This document shows, piece by piece, positions 59,595 through 64,000 of a DNA stretch of 64,000 nt (the first letter of the stretch is position 1; each line of letters opens with the position of its first letter). The position numbers and the translations under genes were made by a program. Source of the stretch: Streptomyces qaidamensis (GTDB lineage: Bacteria > Actinomycetota > Actinomycetes > Streptomycetales > Streptomycetaceae); the NCBI RefSeq assembly GCF_001611795.1, contig NZ_CP015098.1, positions 6,758,001 to 6,822,000 of the forward strand, written 5' to 3'. Below the pieces are notes generated by a model. It was not told the DNA's origin, did no database searches, and saw only the letters and a program-made list of their open reading frames with translations.

Positions 59595-59975
59595 TCAGCT
59601 CGCCTGGCCGAACGGGTCGTCGATGGCGTAGCGCCACACCCCGTCCTCGCCCCGGGTCAGCACGTCCACCCCGACGCCGGCCAGGTGTTCGGTGGTGCCG
59701 TCGGCGCCGGTGATGTCGATCGTCCAGTCGACGATCATCAGCGCGGTCTCGCCGGTCGCGAACACCTGGCGGGGCTTGGCCGCCATCCGCGGCCGGGCCT
59801 GAAGGAATTCCCGCTGGTACTTCCGGCGTTCGTCACCGGTGAGCGGCTTGCCCGGTTCCCAGACGGCGACCGCGTCGGCGGTGTAGAACTTCTCGACCGT
59901 CTCGAAGTCGCCGGCGTTGACGGCCTCGACATAGCGGGCGGTGTGGTTTTCCAGTTCCGCGACGAGCTCGGACAT
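59595..59975 (-). CDS. NTF2/SnoaL-like protein 2 (126 aa)
   Basis: ATG 59975. NTF2-fold: ENHTARYVEAVNAGDFETVE, KFYTADAVAVWEPGKPLTG, LMIVDWTIDITGADGTTEH, LTRGEDGVWRYAIDDPFGQ. First gene of the leftward operon, behind a leader with GAACGTTC-type palindromes. Paralogous in pattern to NTF2 protein 1 but shorter by about 20 N-terminal residues. Confidence 0.85.
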   Translation of the reverse strand: MSELVAELENHTARYVEAVNAGDFETVEKFYTADAVAVWEPGKPLTGDERRKYQREFLQARPRMAAKPRQVFATGETALMIVDWTIDITGADGTTEHLAGVGVDVLTRGEDGVWRYAIDDPFGQAS

Positions 59976-60019
59976 GGCGGAAATCAACCTGCCTTCTTGG
60001 CTGGAGAGACGTTTGAGGG

Positions 60020-60121
60020 GAACGTTCAGGAGAAAGGAACGTTCCATGCGGGTGTCTGCACGACCAGTGCGGGTGCTCGTGCATTCCGTGGCCGACACTA
60101 TTCGGGCCGGTTCAACGTTCC
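60020..60121. promoter_or_regulatory. AACGTTC palindromes in the leader of the leftward operon
   Basis: GAACGTTC (60020-60027) and GGAACGTTCC (60036-60045) are perfect palindromes 17 bp apart. CAACGTTCC recurs at 60113-60121. They lie 45-145 bp upstream of NTF2 protein 2 and could bind a dimeric repressor. Confidence 0.5.
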
Positions 60122-60174
60122 AGCCACGCTGCGGTAATGCCGTGGTCTCCGCCGGGCAGGGCGCGACATGACAA

Positions 60175-60210
60175 TGCCGCCGGGCGACTGGATGGAGTCG
60201 CCCGGCGGCA
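60175..60210 (-). terminator. Terminator after the DinB/MDMPI-like gene
   Basis: 15-bp perfect stem (60175-60189 with 60196-60210), 6-nt loop, 35 bp past the stop at 60246 in the minus direction. Confidence 0.9.
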
Positions 60211-60245
60211 GGTGGTCCGGTGAGCGGGGGAGTGCGGGAGCGGCC

Positions 60246-60833
60246 TCAGGCCTGGCGCACCCGGCCGTCCCAGCGCCAGGCGCCGCGGCGGGGCAGCCCG
60301 GGCAGTGTGCTGCGTCCCGTGCACCACAGCAGGGTGTCGGCGGGGGAGTGGCCGGTGGGCGCGTCGGGGAACAGCCGCTCGACCACGGGCGCCGCCAGGG
60401 CGTCCGAGGGCGTGTAGTCCACGCCTACCGCCTGCGCGATGTCCCGCCCGTGGACGACGAGTTCGAGCACGCCCATCGCGGCGAAGCCGGCCGCGTCGGA
60501 GTGCCCGTACGGGTGCCAGGCGCGGACCTCCGGCGGAGTGTCGCGGACGGTGCCGGCGAGCAGGGCGCCGGCGATCCGAATGCCCTCAAGGGCGGCCGGC
60601 ACCGGAGCGTGACCGTCGATCGAGGAGAACAGGGTGATGTAGCGGTCGGTGGGGCGGGCGATCAGCAGGCCGGCGTAGCCCACGACCCCGAGCGCGATGT
60701 GCGACAGGGTTTCACGACAGCTCCAGTCCAGATCACCCGCCTTTCCGCGCCAGTTCTGATCGGCTCCCTTTTCCAGTGCGGAGGTGGTGTCCTCGGCCGC
60801 AGTCCGTACGAGTTCGGGCCATGAAAGAGTCAT
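60246..60833 (-). CDS. DinB/MDMPI-like protein (maleylpyruvate isomerase N-terminal family)
   Basis: 195 aa from ATG 60833. LDWSCRETLSHIALGVVGYA is the metal-binding helix (Asp/His) of the mycothiol-dependent maleylpyruvate isomerase N-domain, followed by GVLELVVHGRDIAQAVGVDY (second and third His ligand region). These proteins use mycothiol or act as small metalloenzymes. In this cluster it might detoxify or isomerise an electrophilic intermediate (inference). Divergent from paralogue 2, sharing the 60871-60913 repeats. Confidence 0.82.
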   Translation of the reverse strand: MTLSWPELVRTAAEDTTSALEKGADQNWRGKAGDLDWSCRETLSHIALGVVGYAGLLIARPTDRYITLFSSIDGHAPVPAALEGIRIAGALLAGTVRDTPPEVRAWHPYGHSDAAGFAAMGVLELVVHGRDIAQAVGVDYTPSDALAAPVVERLFPDAPTGHSPADTLLWCTGRSTLPGLPRRGAWRWDGRVRQA

Positions 60834-60870
60834 GCTGGGATGTTCCCACACGGGCCGCTCCGAGCACCGC

Positions 60871-60913
60871 CCGACCATTTCCCGGTCAGTGCCCGGTAAT
60901 TGCCCGGTAATGG
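60871..60913. promoter_or_regulatory. Candidate SARP operator, four 11-bp direct repeats
   Basis: CCGACCATTT (60871), CCGGTCAGTG (60882), CCGGTAATTG (60893), CCGGTAATGG (60904): exact 11-bp period. This lies between the DinB-like gene and the paralogue 2 operon. The unit CCGGTMAKKG also occurs at 55411 and once at 53703. Confidence 0.68.
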
Positions 60914-61080
60914 TGCGTCAAGTCCCCTGTTCTTTTCCGGTGGTGTGGGGGTGATGACCGGGCGATGGGTGTGCTCTTACTCATTTCTCCGACCCCTTCA
61001 GTAAGGTTTCGAACTGCCGGGGAGCGTTGGGTTCTCGCGCCTCTCGACCGGCAGTAGGAATCACAATCGAGGAGCCGGAA

Positions 61081-62256
61081 ATGGCCACGAACGACGACCT
61101 GGCAGCCGTACTGGAAGCCGTGGACAGCATCGTCCCGACCCTGCGCGAGAACGGCCGCGCCGCCGAGGACCGCGGCTGGCTGCTGGACGAGAGCATCGAA
61201 CTCCTGGAGAAGGCCGGGGTGTTCCGCATGGCCGTGCCGCGCCGGTTCGGCGGGCTCGACCTGCCGCTCGCCGACCAGGCCCGGGTCATCACCGAGATCG
61301 GCCGCGGCTGCCCGGCCGCCGCCTGGGTGACGATGGTGTGGGTGACGAGCACCTGGACGGCGACGCTCTACCCCGACCGGGCCCAGGAGGAGGTCTTCGC
61401 GTCCGGCTCCGTCAAGATCTCCAGCGCGTTCGCGCCGACCGGTGTCGCCGTCCCCACCGAGGGCGGCTACCTCCTCAACGGCACCTGGAAGTTCAACACC
61501 GGCTGCAAGGGCGCCGACTGGGACTTCACCGCCGCGATGGTGCGCAACCCGGACGGCACCGAGGGCGAGATCATGGCCCTCGTCCCCATGTCCGACCTCA
61601 AGATCGTCGACGACTGGGACGTCTCGGCCGGGGCCGCCACCGGCAGTGCCACCGCGGTCGCCGAGGACGTCTTCGTGCCGGCCCACCACGCCGTGTCCTT
61701 CGAGGAGGTCATGGTCAGCGCCACCGGCGACCGCTCCAACACGGGCGCCACCGGCCGCAACTACGGCCTGCTCAGCTTCGTCATGGCCGAGTGCGCCGCC
61801 GTGTTCATCGGCATCGCCCGCGGCGCCTACGAACTGTTCCTGGAGCGCCTCCCCGGCCGCGGCATCACCTACACCGACTGGACCGACCAGAAGCTGCACC
61901 CGCTCACCCAGATCCAGGTCGCCACGGCCGCCAACAAGATCGACGCCGCCGAGGCGCTGTCGGCCCGCTGGCTCACCCTCCTCCAGGAGCGCGCCGACGC
62001 CGGCGAGCAGCCCACCGACGAGGAGAAGGCGATCGTGCGCGGCCAGACCGGCTTCGCCGCCCAACTGGCCAAGGAAGCCGTGGAGATCCTCCACAACGCC
62101 AGCGGCGGCTCCGTCATCCGGCGCGACGTCCACCTGCAGCGCTTCCACCGCGATATCCAGGGCTTCTCGCTGCACGCCCTCGCCAACGCCGACGTCAACC
62201 TCGAACTCCAGGGCCGCGTCCTGGTCGGCCTGGAGCCCGGCACCGTCTTCCTCTGA
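61081..62256 (+). CDS. Acyl-CoA-dehydrogenase-fold flavoenzyme, paralogue 2
   Basis: 391 aa from ATG 61081 (GAGGAG upstream). Same architecture as paralogue 1, including a run of more than 40 identical residues centred on LPGRGITYTDWTDQKLHPL. Other motifs: GGLDLPLADQARVITEIGRG, SAGAATGSATAVAEDVFVPA, RFHRDIQGFSLHAL. Probably a class D flavin-dependent monooxygenase or a dehydrogenase acting on a carrier-free intermediate. First gene of the rightward operon, 87 bp before the imine reductase. Confidence 0.86.
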   Translation: MATNDDLAAVLEAVDSIVPTLRENGRAAEDRGWLLDESIELLEKAGVFRMAVPRRFGGLDLPLADQARVITEIGRGCPAAAWVTMVWVTSTWTATLYPDRAQEEVFASGSVKISSAFAPTGVAVPTEGGYLLNGTWKFNTGCKGADWDFTAAMVRNPDGTEGEIMALVPMSDLKIVDDWDVSAGAATGSATAVAEDVFVPAHHAVSFEEVMVSATGDRSNTGATGRNYGLLSFVMAECAAVFIGIARGAYELFLERLPGRGITYTDWTDQKLHPLTQIQVATAANKIDAAEALSARWLTLLQERADAGEQPTDEEKAIVRGQTGFAAQLAKEAVEILHNASGGSVIRRDVHLQRFHRDIQGFSLHALANADVNLELQGRVLVGLEPGTVFL

Positions 62257-62343
62257 GTCGACGCCCCGGACCGTCCCGTTTCACCGGCGCGCCCCGCGTG
62301 CCGGACCGTACAGCACACCACTTCGTACTGGAGGAACACATTC

Positions 62344-63231
62344 ATGGGTGACAACCACACCTCGGTGTCGGTGCTCGGCCTCGGCCTGATGGGGCAGGCC
62401 CTGGCCGCCGCCTTCCTGAAGGCGGGCCACGCCACCACCGTGTGGAACCGTTCGGCGGACAAGGCCGACGGCCTCGTCAAGGACGGCGCGGTCCTCGCCG
62501 CGAACCCCGCCGACGCCGTCGCCGCGAGCGACCTCGTGGTCGTGTGCGTGTCGACGTACGACGTGGTGCACGACGTCATCGGCTCGCTCGGCGACGCCCT
62601 GCGCGGCAAGACCGTCGTCAACCTGACCACCGGCTCCTCCGAGCAGGCCCGGCAGACCGCCGAGTGGGCGGAGAAGAACGGCGCCAAGTACCTCGACGGC
62701 GCCATCATGATCACCCCGCCCGGCATCGGCGCCGCCACCTCCGTCCTCTTCTACGCCGGTGACCAGGCCGTCTTCGACGCGCACGAGCCCGTGCTGAAGC
62801 TCCTCGGCGGCGGCACCACCTACCTCGGCACCGACCACGGCAAGCCCGCCCTGTTCGACGTGTCGCTGCTCGGCCTGATGTGGGGCGCCCTCAACAGCTT
62901 CCTGCACGGTGTGGCCATCGTGGAGACCGGCGGCGTCAAGGCGCAGGAGTTCCTGCCGTGGGCGCACATGTGGCTCGACGCCATCAAGATGTTCACGGCC
63001 GACTACGCCGCGCAGATCGACGCCGGCGACGAGAAGTTCCCGGCCAACGACGCCACCCTGGAGACGCACCTGGGCGCGCTCAAGCACCTCGTCGAGGAGT
63101 CCGAGGCGCTCGGCGTCGACACCGAACTGCCCAAGTACTCCGAGGCGCTGATGGAGGGCATCATCGCCCAGGGCCACGCCAAGAACAGCTACGCCAGCGT
63201 CGTGAAGGCGTACCGCCGCCCGAACCAGTGA
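62344..63231 (+). CDS. NADPH-dependent imine reductase (IRED family)
   Basis: 295 aa from ATG 62344 (GGAGGAA upstream). N-terminal Rossmann VLGLGLMGQALAAAFLKAGH with VWNRS at the NADPH phosphate site, NLTTGSS loop, then the helical dimerisation domain ALFDVSLLGLMWGALNSFLH. The Asp in ALFD (residue 172) sits where IREDs carry the catalytic Asp (R-type) or Tyr (S-type). It would reduce a cyclic imine to a piperidine or pyrrolidine. A plain 3-hydroxyisobutyrate dehydrogenase lacks this loop and has a catalytic Lys, which I do not see at the expected place. Confidence 0.85.
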   Translation: MGDNHTSVSVLGLGLMGQALAAAFLKAGHATTVWNRSADKADGLVKDGAVLAANPADAVAASDLVVVCVSTYDVVHDVIGSLGDALRGKTVVNLTTGSSEQARQTAEWAEKNGAKYLDGAIMITPPGIGAATSVLFYAGDQAVFDAHEPVLKLLGGGTTYLGTDHGKPALFDVSLLGLMWGALNSFLHGVAIVETGGVKAQEFLPWAHMWLDAIKMFTADYAAQIDAGDEKFPANDATLETHLGALKHLVEESEALGVDTELPKYSEALMEGIIAQGHAKNSYASVVKAYRRPNQ

Positions 63232-63264
63232 GCACCGGGCCCGGTATTCGCTTCACCCCCTGAC

Positions 63265-63306
63265 GAAGGGGCCGGTTCCGAATCCCCCGTCGGAACCGGC
63301 CCCTTC
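63265..63306 (+). terminator. Terminator after the imine reductase gene
   Basis: 16-bp perfect stem (63265-63280 with 63291-63306), 10-nt loop. Confidence 0.92.
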
Positions 63307-63352
63307 CCCGTGCCCGCACACCGGCGCACCCGAATCGGAAGCGCCTTTTCAC

Positions 63353-63391
63353 CGTCGTTTCCGCCCGTCGTTTCCGCCCGTCGATTCCGTG
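63353..63391 (+). repeat. 13-bp direct repeats upstream of amine oxidase 2
   Basis: CGTCGTTTCCGCC occurs at 63353 and 63366, with a degenerate third copy (CGTCGATTCCGTG) at 63379, ending 46 bp before the start codon. Possible regulator site or simple slippage product. Confidence 0.5.
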
Positions 63392-63436
63392 CGGTTTCCG
63401 ACCCGCAATTCCCGCTCTTCGCGAAAGGTGTGTTCC

Positions 63437-64000
63437 ATGACCGAGAACGGCGACAGCACGACCCCTCGCGCCCACGGACGCGTCACCAGAAGAACGCTGC
63501 TGAAGGCGGCGGGCGCCACCGCGCTCACCGCCGGCGCCGTCGCCGCGACGGCGTCCCCCGCCGCGGCCGACGACAAGCCCTACGACGCCATCGTCGTAGG
63601 CGCCGGATACGCGGGCGGCACCGTCGCCCGCGAGCTGGGCGCCCGCGGTATGCGGGTCCTGGTCCTGGAGGCCCGCGGCCGGATCGGCGGCCGCATCGAG
63701 CCGGGCACGCTGGCCGGGCACCACGTCGAACTGGGCGGCGGCTGGTTCGGCCCCGGCCAGGACCTCGTGGCCCGCGAACTGAAGCGCTACTCGCTGACCA
63801 CCACCGAGGACGTGCACGCCACCCGCATGGTGATGCCCGGCCCGAACGGTTACGCCAGCCACTCCCCGCAGGAGGCCGGCGCCCGGCTCAACAGCCTGTT
63901 CGCGGACTTCTACGCCGGGTCCGAGCAGTACTTCGAGCGGCCCTACGAGCCGCTGCACCGCAAGGACCTGCTGGCGTCCGTGGACCGCCTCTCGCTCGCC
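63437..64000 (+). CDS. Tat-exported FAD-dependent amine oxidase 2 (3' end outside window)
   Basis: ATG 63437; 188 residues visible and open to the edge. Twin-arginine signal TRRTLLKAAGATALTAG, nearly the same as in amine oxidase 1, cleavage near SPAAA-DD. FAD motif IVVGAGYAGGTVARELGARG and VLEARGRIGGRIEPGTLAG, HHVELGGGWFGPGQD. Paralogue of the enzyme at 58063, sharing the EPLHRKDLL segment. It lies behind its own leader and a terminator, so it probably has its own promoter. Confidence 0.88.
   Translation, partial: MTENGDSTTPRAHGRVTRRTLLKAAGATALTAGAVAATASPAAADDKPYDAIVVGAGYAGGTVARELGARGMRVLVLEARGRIGGRIEPGTLAGHHVELGGGWFGPGQDLVARELKRYSLTTTEDVHATRMVMPGPNGYASHSPQEAGARLNSLFADFYAGSEQYFERPYEPLHRKDLLASVDRLSLA

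Noticed and set aside
1..64000. CRISPR arrays and tRNA/rRNA genes
   Set aside because: No regular 25-40-bp repeat with unique spacers and no cloverleaf or rRNA-like segment was noticed by eye; a tRNAscan run would be decisive.

Overview
This window is a piece of a high-GC actinomycete chromosome, almost certainly Streptomyces. The signs are strong third-position G/C bias, frequent GTG and TTG starts, a CutRS two-component system, a DUF3710/dut/DUF3093/DUF4193 gene block, AfsR- and PimR-type SARP regulators, Tat-exported oxidases and mycothiol-type enzymes. No rRNA gene, tRNA gene or CRISPR array was recognised.

Positions 1-19347 are a conserved housekeeping block. Its order (inositol phosphatase, DUF4193, DUF3093, dut, DUF3710, OB-fold protein, DUF3159, two TrkA-type proteins, KimA-like permease, TRAM RNA methyltransferase) recalls, from memory, the mycobacterial Rv2689c-Rv2701c neighbourhood. 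An alginate-lyase-like secreted enzyme and kdpDE sit inside this block. A scar of two broken genes (MFS exporter, PfkB kinase) lies between the TrkA pair and the permease. Potassium homeostasis is a theme: KdpDE, two TrkA/RCK proteins and a KimA-like transporter lie within 10 kb.

Positions 19.6-32.7 kb are accessory: an RHH-Doc toxin-antitoxin module, a TetR gene beside redox enzymes, an IS5-family remnant, a decayed patch holding two homologous gene tails around a 253-residue unknown protein, an amber-interrupted acyl-CoA dehydrogenase end, a hydroxyacyl-CoA dehydrogenase, a frameshifted mycothiol-dependent alcohol dehydrogenase, a flavin monooxygenase, a small ABC exporter and a NarL-type two-component system.

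Positions 32.8-41.4 kb form a fructan/fructose locus: a LacI regulator, an FrcABC-like ABC importer, a PfkB sugar kinase, a small ABM-domain protein and a secreted GH32 enzyme with an unusual internal insert. Two pairs of near-identical palindromes, each pair with a 16-bp centre-to-centre spacing, lie before the importer/kinase genes and before the GH32 gene. They define a likely LacI regulon.

From about 45.6 kb to the right edge lies one arm of a secondary-metabolite cluster. It has a type II thioesterase, an FMN reductase, two large PimR-type SARPs with repeat-rich linkers, a class III aminotransferase, a flavin reductase, two paralogous acyl-CoA-dehydrogenase-fold flavoenzymes, two NTF2/SnoaL-like proteins, an imine reductase and two Tat-signal amine oxidases (the second cut by the window end). 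No polyketide or peptide synthase is in the window. The mix of aminotransferase, imine reductase and amine oxidases suggests an alkaloid, perhaps a polyketide-derived cyclic imine or piperidine. The two main divergent promoters of the arm share an 11-bp-periodic direct repeat built on CCGGTMAKKG, the layout expected of a SARP operator.
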